From: Arenimonas soli
GTDB lineage: Bacteria > Pseudomonadota > Gammaproteobacteria > Xanthomonadales > Xanthomonadaceae
Direction of reading: 5' to 3'
Length of the DNA: 64,000 nt
NCBI RefSeq assembly: GCF_014643775.1
Contig: NZ_BMKC01000002.1
Coordinates: forward strand, 62,001-126,000
In this document: one piece after another, positions 28,050-35,924 of the stretch
Layout of the letters: every line of letters starts with the position of its first letter
Numbering within the stretch: the first letter of the stretch is position 1
Translations under genes and position numbers: made by a program
Notes under the pieces: generated by a model
What the model was told of the DNA's origin: nothing
The model's database searches: none
The model's input: only the letters and a program-made list of their open reading frames with translations

Positions 28050-29357
28050 ATGAACGTTCAATCCAGCCCGAACCCGCCCACCGCCGCCGAAACCCGGCGC
28101 CCCTGCGCCAACTGCGGCGCGGAACTACTCGGCGAGCATTGTTACGCCTGCGGGCAGCCGACCAAGGGGCTGGTGCGGCACTTCAGCTCGATCATCGGCG
28201 ACTTCATGGATTCGGTGTTCGAGCTCGATTCGCGCATCCTGCGCACGCTCGGCCCACTGCTGTTCAAGCCGGGCTACCTGAGCCTGGAATATTTCGCCGG
28301 CCGGCGGGTGCGCTACGTCAGCCCGGTGCGGTTGTTCGTGTTCCTGAGCCTGTTCGCTTTTTTCGCGGCGCAGCTGCGCTTCGATGCGGCCTTCGACGAC
28401 GGGCAGGCGGCGGCGGGCCAGGTCGTGACGGTCGCCGGTGACCAGGCCGGCGGGACGCCGGCAGGTGGGGGCGCGGATTCGGATGCCGATGCCAGTGCCG
28501 ACCCCGACGCGACGACCGGGGAGGCCGCGGCGCCCGGCGACGACCGCCAGTTGGCCAGCATGCGCCAGGCCATCACCGTCGCCGAGGTCGAGCGCCTGCG
28601 CGACCTGGCCCTGGCGGAAATCAACGAGGCGCGCGCGGAAAAGACCGGCGTGCCCGGCGTCGACTTCGGCCTGGACATCAGCATGGATGTCGCCGAGGAA
28701 GCCGTGAAGGGCGAGGCCGCCAACCGCATCCGCGAGATCGAGGGCGCCCTGGCCGCCGGCAAGCCGGTCACCGTTGGCCCGGCGATCGCCATGAACGACG
28801 CCATGTCGTTCAACGGCAAACCCTGGCACCCGACCGAAAACCCGCTGGTCATCGACTGGCTGGGCGACACCGGCAATGCCTGGGTCAATACCCAGATCGG
28901 ACGCGCCGAAGACAACGTCGAACGAATCAAGGAAGACCCGAACCTGCTGAAGAACGCGTTCCTGTCGATGGTGCCGACCACGCTGTTCGTGCTGCTGCCG
29001 CTGTTCGCGGTGCTGCTCAAGATCATGTACTTCTTCAAGAAGCGCCTGTACATGGAGCACCTGATCGTCGCGCTGCACAGCCACAGCTTCCTGTGTGGCG
29101 GCCTGCTGATCGTGGTGATCCTGGACGCGCTGTCGGAGTGGACATCGGCCTGGGCCTGGCTGTCGCGGCCCCTGGGCTGGCTGGAGATCGCGCTGCTGTG
29201 CTGGATGCCGGTCTACCTGCTGCTGATGCAGAAGCGGGTCTATGGCCAGGGCTGGATCATGACGATCCTCAAGTACTGGGTGCTGGGCACCTGCTACCTG
29301 GTGCTGATCAGCTTCGGCGCCACCTTCGCGCTGCTGGCCAGCCTGGTGAACATGTAG
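28050..29357 (+). CDS. DUF3667 family membrane protein with zinc ribbon
   Basis: Protein of 435 residues. ATG at 28050 is chosen over the adjacent GTG because GGAG lies 6 bases before it. The N-terminus has a zinc ribbon (CANCGAELLGEHCYACGQ, four Cys) followed by a soluble helical stretch and a first hydrophobic segment near residue 93. Residues about 110-170 are an acidic, Gly/Ala/Asp-rich low-complexity insertion. The C-terminal third has about four transmembrane helices (around 310-335, 350-365, 370-395 and 405-430). The family's role is unknown. Confidence 0.8.
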   Translation: MNVQSSPNPPTAAETRRPCANCGAELLGEHCYACGQPTKGLVRHFSSIIGDFMDSVFELDSRILRTLGPLLFKPGYLSLEYFAGRRVRYVSPVRLFVFLSLFAFFAAQLRFDAAFDDGQAAAGQVVTVAGDQAGGTPAGGGADSDADASADPDATTGEAAAPGDDRQLASMRQAITVAEVERLRDLALAEINEARAEKTGVPGVDFGLDISMDVAEEAVKGEAANRIREIEGALAAGKPVTVGPAIAMNDAMSFNGKPWHPTENPLVIDWLGDTGNAWVNTQIGRAEDNVERIKEDPNLLKNAFLSMVPTTLFVLLPLFAVLLKIMYFFKKRLYMEHLIVALHSHSFLCGGLLIVVILDALSEWTSAWAWLSRPLGWLEIALLCWMPVYLLLMQKRVYGQGWIMTILKYWVLGTCYLVLISFGATFALLASLVNM

Positions 29358-29373
29358 CCAGGCGGTCCCGCGG

Positions 29374-30885
29374 CTAGCGGGCCAGGCGGTCGCGCACTAG
29401 GGCTTCGCGATCTTCCGCGGGGGCTTCGAGCAGCGCGCGACGCAGGCGCTCGCGCTCGGCCGCGGGCAGGCGCCGGGCCAGCAGCGCCAGGTCCGCCCGC
29501 GCCTGCGGCGACAGCGCCCGCAGCATGGCCAGCAGCGGCGGTCGCTGGTCCTGGGGCACGTAGGCGAACAGCGGCTGCACCGGCGAAAACCACTCACCCA
29601 GGGCCGGGCCCAGCCACCACGGCTCGCGTGCCTGCGCCGGCAGGGCCTCGAAGGCTTCGCGGGCCGCGGCCTGTTCGGCGGCGGTGCTGGCGACGTAGGC
29701 CCGGGCGGTATCGCGCACCCAGGCCTGTTCGTCCGCGGACAGGTTGGCCCAGGCGGCCAGGTGGCCGCGACGCGAGGCGCGGTCGGCAGGCGGCAGGTCG
29801 TCCCACTCGGCCAGGCGCTGGCGCAGCGACTCGCGCGAGGGCCCGTCCAGGGCCAGCCAGTGGCTGGCCTGGCCGATCAGCTGGCGGCGGGTGGCCGGAT
29901 CAAGCCGCGGCCAGGTCGTTGCCAGGGGCGCCAGCAGGCCGCGCTGGCCGGCCGGCAGGGACTGGAAGGCGGGCTGGTCGTGGTCGGCGGGCGCGGGCAT
30001 CGGTGCCCCGTCGGCGGCGGCGCGGGCATGTGCTTCCGGCGGGGCGCCGTCGCGGGCCGCCAGCCAGCTAAGGAAGGCGAGATCGGCCGCCAGGCCGGCA
30101 TCTTCGGGCCGGGCCAGCGCCGCATAGGCCGGGTGGATGACCTGGTCGGCATCCGCGGAGGCCGGCACCTCGGGCGGCGGCGACTCGGCGGGCAGGTCCT
30201 GGACGGCGCCGGGCAGCAGCGGCGGGGCCGGTTTCCAGAACGTGGCCGCGAAGGCGATCGCAAGCAGGGCCAGCAACGCCCAAACCACGCGCCGCGGCCA
30301 GGGTGACGGCGGCGGCGGCGGGGCCGGGACCGGTTCGTCCTCGTCGCGCAGGATCCGGCCGCGTTGCCCGGACAGGGCTTCGACGTGCTGGGCCGGCAGT
30401 GTCTTGACCTGGCGGTGCAACCGTTCGCGCAGCTGCCCCAGCGCGGCGTAGCTGACGCCGGCCTCGCCCAGCTGCTGCAAGGCGCGCTGCAGGGCGAAAC
30501 GATACGTCGGTTCGGCCACGCCCAGCACCTGGGCGGCGTGGGCGAAGTCCAGGCCACCAACCAGGCGCAGCAGCAGCGCGGCCCGCGGCCCGGCACCCAG
30601 GTGCGACAGTTCGGGCTCGGGCGCCTGGCCACCGGAGAGCTCCGGTTGCGCCAGCAGCAGCGACCAGAAGCCCGCCGGCCAGCCCGACAGTGGCGTCACG
30701 GCCGAAACGGACCGAAAGGCACGCATGGCGCGCCCCACCGATTCCAGGGCCTGGTCGTCGCGTCCCGACTGGACCTGGGCAAAGACGAAGGCGCGACGCT
30801 CGATGCCGCGCAGGAAGGCCGCAAGTGCCGGGGAGGGGGCCGGAGAAGGGGTCGGGGAAGTGGGCATCGGGGGGTCGGAAATCAC
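29374..30885 (-). CDS. sigma-like/transmembrane/DUF3106 fusion protein
   Basis: Protein of 503 residues if it starts at GTG 30885; ATG 30867 would shorten it by six, and neither has a well-placed Shine-Dalgarno. Residues about 20-140 look like a degenerate ECF sigma factor: a region-2-like helix (ERRAFVFAQVQSGRDDQALE) and a region-4-like helix-turn-helix (LRLVGGLDFAHAAQVLGVAE). A coiled linker and Pro run lead to one transmembrane helix (198-216). The C-terminal half has DUF3106-type repeats (about 313-420, LATTWPRLDPATRRQLIGQA, LAEWDDLPPADRASRRGHLA). In Burkholderiales, by recollection, separate genes encode an ECF sigma factor, a DUF3619 protein and a DUF3106 protein; here they seem to be merged. 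DNA binding is unproven and the core-binding residues look eroded. Confidence 0.7.
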   Translation of the reverse strand: MISDPPMPTSPTPSPAPSPALAAFLRGIERRAFVFAQVQSGRDDQALESVGRAMRAFRSVSAVTPLSGWPAGFWSLLLAQPELSGGQAPEPELSHLGAGPRAALLLRLVGGLDFAHAAQVLGVAEPTYRFALQRALQQLGEAGVSYAALGQLRERLHRQVKTLPAQHVEALSGQRGRILRDEDEPVPAPPPPPSPWPRRVVWALLALLAIAFAATFWKPAPPLLPGAVQDLPAESPPPEVPASADADQVIHPAYAALARPEDAGLAADLAFLSWLAARDGAPPEAHARAAADGAPMPAPADHDQPAFQSLPAGQRGLLAPLATTWPRLDPATRRQLIGQASHWLALDGPSRESLRQRLAEWDDLPPADRASRRGHLAAWANLSADEQAWVRDTARAYVASTAAEQAAAREAFEALPAQAREPWWLGPALGEWFSPVQPLFAYVPQDQRPPLLAMLRALSPQARADLALLARRLPAAERERLRRALLEAPAEDREALVRDRLAR

Positions 30886-30978
30886 CCCCTATTCTAGCCA
30901 GCGGTCGCATCGAAACATCGGTTGACATGTGGGAAATTCGCGCTCAGCCAAGCCCGGCGCGGCTTCCGGCGTGGAACG

Positions 30979-30987
30979 TTGTGCACA
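30979..30987. promoter_or_regulatory. single-mismatch DnaA-box-like site
   Basis: TTGTGCACA differs from the DnaA consensus TTATNCACA at one position. It lies 190 bases left of the two perfect DnaA boxes in the priA upstream gap. On its own it could occur by chance. Confidence 0.3.
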
Positions 30988-31169
30988 GCGGCAGCCGGCG
31001 TCCGTGAATCCACGCCTTCACACCCCGGCGACGCCTGGTTACCGATTCATGGCAGCGCTAACCGACTGATTTGAAAAGAATATGTCAGCGTGGTTAAAAA
31101 ATCGCCAACCCAGCGTGGGGGCCGTTGGCACGGGGGTGCGCAGCGATGGCCGCGCTCCCTTCCACAGAC

Positions 31170-31192
31170 TTATCCACAAGAAATGTGGATAA
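31170..31192. promoter_or_regulatory. two perfect inverted DnaA boxes
   Basis: TTATCCACA (31170-31178) and TGTGGATAA (31184-31192) are both exact matches to the high-affinity DnaA consensus, head to head with a 5-base spacer. The palindrome extends to 10 bases on each side (CTTATCCACA/TGTGGATAAG). It could also fold as a hairpin followed by a T-rich stretch (GTTTCGTTTTTC), so a weak terminator for neither flanking gene is the alternative. No dnaA or dnaN gene is in the window. Confidence 0.6.
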
Positions 31193-31317
31193 GGGTGTTT
31201 CGTTTTTCTGAACAGTGGCTTACCCGTGCTTTGTGATGCATTTGGCAGCATTGCGTCGCAAGTCTCGTTTGTTCCATGACCCACAGTCGGGGCACGGTCG
31301 CAAGCTAGACTTCGCGG

Positions 31318-33504
31318 ATGCCTTTTCCCCCTGACATCCTGCGCGTCGCCCTGCCGGTGCCGCTGCCGCGGGAGTTCGACTACCTGCCGCCGGCCGGCCA
31401 GGCGGCCGGCCCCGACTGGCTGGGCTGCCGGGTGCGGGTGCCCTTCGGGCGCGGCGGTGGCGAGCAGGTGGGCGTGGTGGTGGGCACCGGCCCCGCCAGC
31501 GGGGACCCGGCCGCGCTCAAGGCCGCCCACGAACGCCTCGATACCGCGCCGCTGCTCAGGGGCGAGCTCTTCGACAGCCTGCGCTGGGTCGCCGCGTACT
31601 ACCACGCGCCGCTGGGCGAGGTAATCGCCACGGCCCTGCCCGCCGCCCTGCGCGCCGGCCAGCCCCTGCCCGACACCCGCCGGCACGGCTGGGCCGCCAC
31701 GCCGGCCGGGCACGAGGCGGCGGCCCGGCCCGGCCGGGAAGGCCGCCCCCGCCGCCTGCTGCAGGAACTGTGCGAGGCCCCGCGCGACGAAGACGACCTA
31801 GACCAGCGTTCCCCCGGCTGGCGCACCGCCGCGCGCGCCCTGGCCGACCGGGGCCTGGCCGAACGGGTGGTGATGGAGGGCGTGGTTCCGCCGCGCCCGA
31901 TCGCGGCGCCCCGGCCCACCCCCGGCCAGGCCGCCGCCATCAGCGCCCTGCGCACCGGCGAAGGTTTTCGCCCGGTCCTGCTTGAGGGCGTGACCGGCAG
32001 CGGCAAGACCGAGGTTTACCTGCAGGCCATCAGCGACTGCCTGGCCGCCGGACGCCAGGCCCTGGTGCTGGTACCGGAAATCGGCCTGACGCCGCAGACC
32101 TTGTCGCGGTTCCGGGCGCGCCTGGGCGTGCCGGTGCTGGCTTTCCACTCCGGCCTGGGCGATGGCGAGCGCGCGCGCGCCTGGGCCGACATGGCCAGCG
32201 GCCGGGCACGGGTGCTGGTCGGTACCCGTTCGGCGGTTTTCTGTCCCCTGCCCGAGGCCGGCCTGCTGGTCGTGGACGAAGAACACGACGGCTCCTACAA
32301 GCAGCAGGACGGGGTGCGCTACCACGCCCGCGACCTGGCCCTGGTGCGCGCCAGCAGGCTGGGCGTGCCGGTGCTGCTGGGCAGCGCCACGCCGTCGCTG
32401 GAATCGCTGCACAACGCCCTCTCCGGCCGCTACCGGCACCTGCGCCTGGGCGAACGTGCCGGCGGCGCACGGCCACCGGCGGTGCGTGTCCTCGACGTGC
32501 GCAAGCGGCCGTTGCGCGACGGCCTGTCCGACGCCCTGCTCGACGCCGTGGGTGCCTGCCTGGCGCGCGGCGAACAGGCGCTGGTGTTCAAGAACCGACG
32601 CGGCTACGCGCCGGTGCTCCTCTGCCACGACTGCGGCTGGAGCGCACACTGCGCCCGCTGCGACGCCGCCATGACCGTGCACGCCGGCGGCCGTCGGCTC
32701 GTCTGCCACCACTGCGGCGCCCGCGCGACGCCGCCCAATGCCTGCCCCGACTGCGCCAGCCTGGCGCTGCAGCCGCAGGGTGCCGGCACCGAACGCCTGG
32801 AACAGGCCCTGGCCGCCCGTTTCCCCGAGGCCTGCCTGGTGCGCGTGGACCGGGAAACCACCCGCCGCCGCGATGCCCTGGAAAAGCACCTGGCCCGCCT
32901 TGGCGACGGGCCGGGCATCCTGGTCGGCACCCAGATCCTGGCCAAGGGCCACGACCTGCCGCGGCTCACGCTGGTGGCGGTGGTGGGCGTGGACGAGGGC
33001 CTGTTCAGCGCCGATTTCCGCGCCGGTGAAAAACTCGCCCAGTTGCTGATCCAGGTGGCCGGTCGCGCCGGCCGCGCCCGGTTGCCCGGGGAAGTGGTGC
33101 TGCAAACCCACCATCCCGACCACCCGCTGCTGGGGACCTTGCTCAACGGCGGCTATCCCGCGGTCGCCGCGCTGCAGCTGGCCGAACGCGAGGCCGCCGC
33201 TTTCCCGCCCTACGCCCACCTGGCCCTGCTGCGCGCCGAAGCCACCACCGAGGCCGACGTGCAGGGATTCCTGCACGAAGCCCACGCGGCGTTCGAAGCG
33301 CGCGAGGGTGTGCATGCGAACGGGCCGATGCCGGCACCCATGGCGCGCCGCGCCGGCAAGGCCCGCGGCCAGCTGCTGGTGGACGCCAGCCAGCGCAACG
33401 CCCTGCACGCCGCGCTGCGCGACTGGCTGCCGGCCCTGCGGGCACTCAAGTCCGCGCGGCGCGTGCGCTGGTCGCTTGACGTCGACCCGACCGACCTCTA
33501 CTGA
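31318..33504 (+). CDS. priA: primosomal replication-restart helicase PriA
   Basis: Superfamily 2 3'-5' helicase that recognises stalled forks and reloads DnaB, 728 residues (E. coli 732). The N-terminal 3'-DNA-binding domain (about 1-105) is followed by helicase motif I GVTGSGKT (near residue 224-231), motif II VVDEEHDG (about 319) and the helicase C-terminal lobe. The zinc region between them has eight cysteines in CxxC pairs (CHDC, CARC, CHHC and CPDC, about 436-485), complete. The start codon has no evident Shine-Dalgarno. DnaA boxes sit about 130-150 bases upstream. Confidence 0.97.
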   Translation: MPFPPDILRVALPVPLPREFDYLPPAGQAAGPDWLGCRVRVPFGRGGGEQVGVVVGTGPASGDPAALKAAHERLDTAPLLRGELFDSLRWVAAYYHAPLGEVIATALPAALRAGQPLPDTRRHGWAATPAGHEAAARPGREGRPRRLLQELCEAPRDEDDLDQRSPGWRTAARALADRGLAERVVMEGVVPPRPIAAPRPTPGQAAAISALRTGEGFRPVLLEGVTGSGKTEVYLQAISDCLAAGRQALVLVPEIGLTPQTLSRFRARLGVPVLAFHSGLGDGERARAWADMASGRARVLVGTRSAVFCPLPEAGLLVVDEEHDGSYKQQDGVRYHARDLALVRASRLGVPVLLGSATPSLESLHNALSGRYRHLRLGERAGGARPPAVRVLDVRKRPLRDGLSDALLDAVGACLARGEQALVFKNRRGYAPVLLCHDCGWSAHCARCDAAMTVHAGGRRLVCHHCGARATPPNACPDCASLALQPQGAGTERLEQALAARFPEACLVRVDRETTRRRDALEKHLARLGDGPGILVGTQILAKGHDLPRLTLVAVVGVDEGLFSADFRAGEKLAQLLIQVAGRAGRARLPGEVVLQTHHPDHPLLGTLLNGGYPAVAALQLAEREAAAFPPYAHLALLRAEATTEADVQGFLHEAHAAFEAREGVHANGPMPAPMARRAGKARGQLLVDASQRNALHAALRDWLPALRALKSARRVRWSLDVDPTDLY

Positions 33505-33514
33505 CGGGTACCGC

Positions 33515-35167
33515 TCATCTTCCCGTGCCCGGGGCGCCGTCTTCCTGGCGCACCATCAGGTGCAGGCGCAGGCCCGGCGAAAGCTGGTGCAGGTACAACG
33601 CGCCGTTGAGCGCCAGCACGCGGTCGCGCATGCCGGTGATGCCGTTGCCCGGCAGCAGGCGGTCGAGCCGGCCCAACCCGTCGTCACGGATGTCCAGGAA
33701 CACCCACAGCGCCCGGCGCCGCCGGCTGATGCGCAGCGTCAGCTGGCAGCGGCGCGCGTCGGCATGGCGCACGATATTGGTCACCGCCTCCTGCGCCATG
33801 CGGTAGATGGCCGTGGCATGGGTGCCGTCGAGCTGGCCCAACAGGCGGGCGTCACCCTCCAGGCGAACATCCATCTGCAGCCCCGCGTCCTGGGCCAGGC
33901 GACGGACGCTGCCGCGGTCGACGGCGCTGAACAGGCCCAGCTGCTCCAGGCCCGCCGGCCGCAGGTCGGCCAGCACCCGGCCGATGTTGCGCTGCATGGC
34001 GCGGGTGATTTCAAGCAGCAGGTCGGCCATGCCGGGCCGGCCGGCGCTGGCCAGGTGCGGTGCGGCCAGCTTGAGGTGGGTTTGCAGTGCGGCCAGGTTC
34101 TGGCCGAACTCGTCGTGCAGTTCCCGGGCCAGTCGCTGGCGCTCGCTTTCCTCGAGCTGCAGGTTGCGCAGCGCGGCGTCCTGCAGTTCATCGAGCAGGC
34201 GGTGTTCCTGCCGGCGCGCACGCACCAGGTCGGCGGCCTGGCGCCGGAAATCGTCGACCGAGGCGCCGAACAGCAGGGTCAGCGCGCCGACCACGCCCAC
34301 GTAGGCCTGGGTCACGATCGGACTCATGCGCGGATTGCCCAGCGCTTCTTCCAGCGCCACCGCGGCGCTGATCAGCACCATCGCCGCCACCGCGCCGCGC
34401 CAGCCCTGCCAGAGCGTGAAAACCACCACCGCGGCGACCAGCAGAAGGCGGAACAGTTCGGCGAATTCGGACCCGGGAAACGCCAGGCCCAGCCACAGGT
34501 AAAGCCCGGCCACCGGCCCCATGACGGCGACCGAACGCAGCAACACCGCCACCGTCGGCGGCGAGTGCAGCGGCGAAGGCGCCATGAGCCAGACCGCAAA
34601 GGGCGCCACCAGCAGGATGCCGATGAAGTCGCAAAGCAGGTGGCGCAGCAGCAGGTTGCCCAGTAGCGAGGCGCGGCTGGCGTCGCCGAACGGCGCCGCG
34701 CCGGCCATTTCCCGCAGGTCCGGTTGCCACGATTCCGGGCCGCCCACGGCCACCAGCACTTCGACCAGGGCCGTGCCCATGGCGGCGGCCAGCGCCACCA
34801 CATGCAGGCGGCCTATGCGCCGCAGGCTGACGCCGACGCCCGGGCGCACGTCCCAGGCCTGCAGCAGGAACACGCCCGACATCACCAGCAAGGGCTCGGC
34901 CACCGAAGTCAGCGGACCGGAATGCGGATGCGAAACCATCGCCGCGCCCAGCGCCCAGGGCCACCAGCGCCGTGGAAAACACCAAAGTGTGATGAACAGC
35001 AGACCGGTGCCGAGTTCCCAGTGGTAAAAATCCAGCGCCGCGATCCCATGCAGCAACGCCGCCAGCAACAGGGCCCCCAGCACACCGGCCATCAAGTAAC
35101 GCGGGCGCGTCGAGGCCCAGGCCTGCGCCTTTTCAACCGCATCCAGCGTCGGGCTCCGGTTCCGCAT
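33515..35167 (-). CDS. MASE1-domain membrane sensor histidine kinase
   Basis: Inner-membrane sensor of 550 residues with about eight hydrophobic helices in the N-terminal ~300 residues, consistent with a MASE1 sensory module. The HisKA_3 dimerisation domain has the phospho-acceptor histidine in RLARELHDEFGQNLAALQ (near residue 347), followed by a HATPase_c domain (N box MAQEAVTNIVRHADA, G box DDGLGRLDRL and NGITGMRDRV). The cognate response regulator starts on the opposite strand 84 bases away. The ligand is unknown. It is a NarX/UhpB-class kinase rather than a classical EnvZ type. Confidence 0.9.
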   Translation of the reverse strand: MRNRSPTLDAVEKAQAWASTRPRYLMAGVLGALLLAALLHGIAALDFYHWELGTGLLFITLWCFPRRWWPWALGAAMVSHPHSGPLTSVAEPLLVMSGVFLLQAWDVRPGVGVSLRRIGRLHVVALAAAMGTALVEVLVAVGGPESWQPDLREMAGAAPFGDASRASLLGNLLLRHLLCDFIGILLVAPFAVWLMAPSPLHSPPTVAVLLRSVAVMGPVAGLYLWLGLAFPGSEFAELFRLLLVAAVVVFTLWQGWRGAVAAMVLISAAVALEEALGNPRMSPIVTQAYVGVVGALTLLFGASVDDFRRQAADLVRARRQEHRLLDELQDAALRNLQLEESERQRLARELHDEFGQNLAALQTHLKLAAPHLASAGRPGMADLLLEITRAMQRNIGRVLADLRPAGLEQLGLFSAVDRGSVRRLAQDAGLQMDVRLEGDARLLGQLDGTHATAIYRMAQEAVTNIVRHADARRCQLTLRISRRRRALWVFLDIRDDGLGRLDRLLPGNGITGMRDRVLALNGALYLHQLSPGLRLHLMVRQEDGAPGTGR

Positions 35168-35251
35168 TCGTCGCTAGCTTAACGGCGCGGAATCGGCGCC
35201 GCTGGGAAATTTTCTCGCCGTTGCACGCGACGGCTTTGCCAGACTGTACGA

Positions 35252-35872
35252 ATGCCACGCATCCTGCTCATCGACGACCACGCCATGGTGCGCGAGGGCT
35301 TCCGCCGCCTGCTCGAGGAAGCGGACGGTTTCGAAGTGGTGGCCGAAGCCGGCACGCCAAGCGATGCGCTGGCCGCGGTTCGCGAACACCAACCCGACCT
35401 GGCCCTGGTCGACCTCAGCCTCGGCTGCGAGACCAGCGGGCTGGTGCTGTTGCTGCAGCTGCATGAGTCCTACCCGCAGACACGCTGCGTGGTGCTGAGC
35501 ATGCACGACGACCCCGGGCTGGTGGTGCGCGCGCTCGAACGCGGCGCCGCCGGCTATTTCAGCAAGGCGGTCGCGGCCGAGGAGCTGATCGAAGGACTGC
35601 GCCGCGTGATGAACGGCGACCGCGTGCTCAGCACCGACCTGGCGCCACCCAGGGCCGACGGCGAAGCCTCGGCACTGACGCAGCGCGAACGCGAAACCCT
35701 GCGTGGACTGCTGTCCGGCCTGCCGCCCAAGGTGGTCGCGGCCGCGCTGGGCATCAGCGACAAGACGCTCTACCGCCACCGCGCCAACCTGATGGAAAAG
35801 CTCGGCGCCCGGCATCCGGGCGAACTGGCGCGCATCGCCCGCGAGCGCGGGCTGCTGGTGGATACCGACTGA
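35252..35872 (+). CDS. NarL/FixJ family response regulator
   Basis: Transcription regulator of 206 residues. The receiver domain (1-120) has acidic pocket D8-D9, phospho-acceptor D54 in LALVDLSL and switch lysine K105. A LuxR-type helix-turn-helix DNA-binding domain follows (about 138-200, LTQRERETLRGLLSG, with VAAALGISDKTLYRHRANLM). It is divergent from the HisKA_3 kinase, which is the usual arrangement for this pairing, so it should be phosphorylated by it. The target genes are unknown. Confidence 0.93.
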   Translation: MPRILLIDDHAMVREGFRRLLEEADGFEVVAEAGTPSDALAAVREHQPDLALVDLSLGCETSGLVLLLQLHESYPQTRCVVLSMHDDPGLVVRALERGAAGYFSKAVAAEELIEGLRRVMNGDRVLSTDLAPPRADGEASALTQRERETLRGLLSGLPPKVVAAALGISDKTLYRHRANLMEKLGARHPGELARIARERGLLVDTD

Positions 35873-35924
35873 CGCCTGGCCCGGGGCGCTCGACGCCAGC
35901 GGGCATTCGCGGTCACCATAGGCC

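Larger units (their letters stand above)
30886..31317. other. 432-base AT-richer non-coding gap upstream of priA
   Basis: The longest gene-free stretch in the window. The part from about 31065 to 31290 is visibly AT-richer than its surroundings (for example TTGAAAAGAATATGTCAGCG and GGTTAAAAAATCGCC). It carries a pair of perfect inverted DnaA boxes at 31170-31192. I see no tRNA or convincing small gene and no clear sigma-70 promoter for priA. A minus-strand open frame here is most likely spurious. Confidence 0.6.

Noticed and set aside
31039-31713. 224-residue minus-strand open frame covering the priA start and the upstream gap, with a possible 70-residue version inside the gap
   Set aside because: The N-terminal part is antisense priA. 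The gap part has no domain, and its start has no Shine-Dalgarno. The gap is AT-rich with no coding bias.
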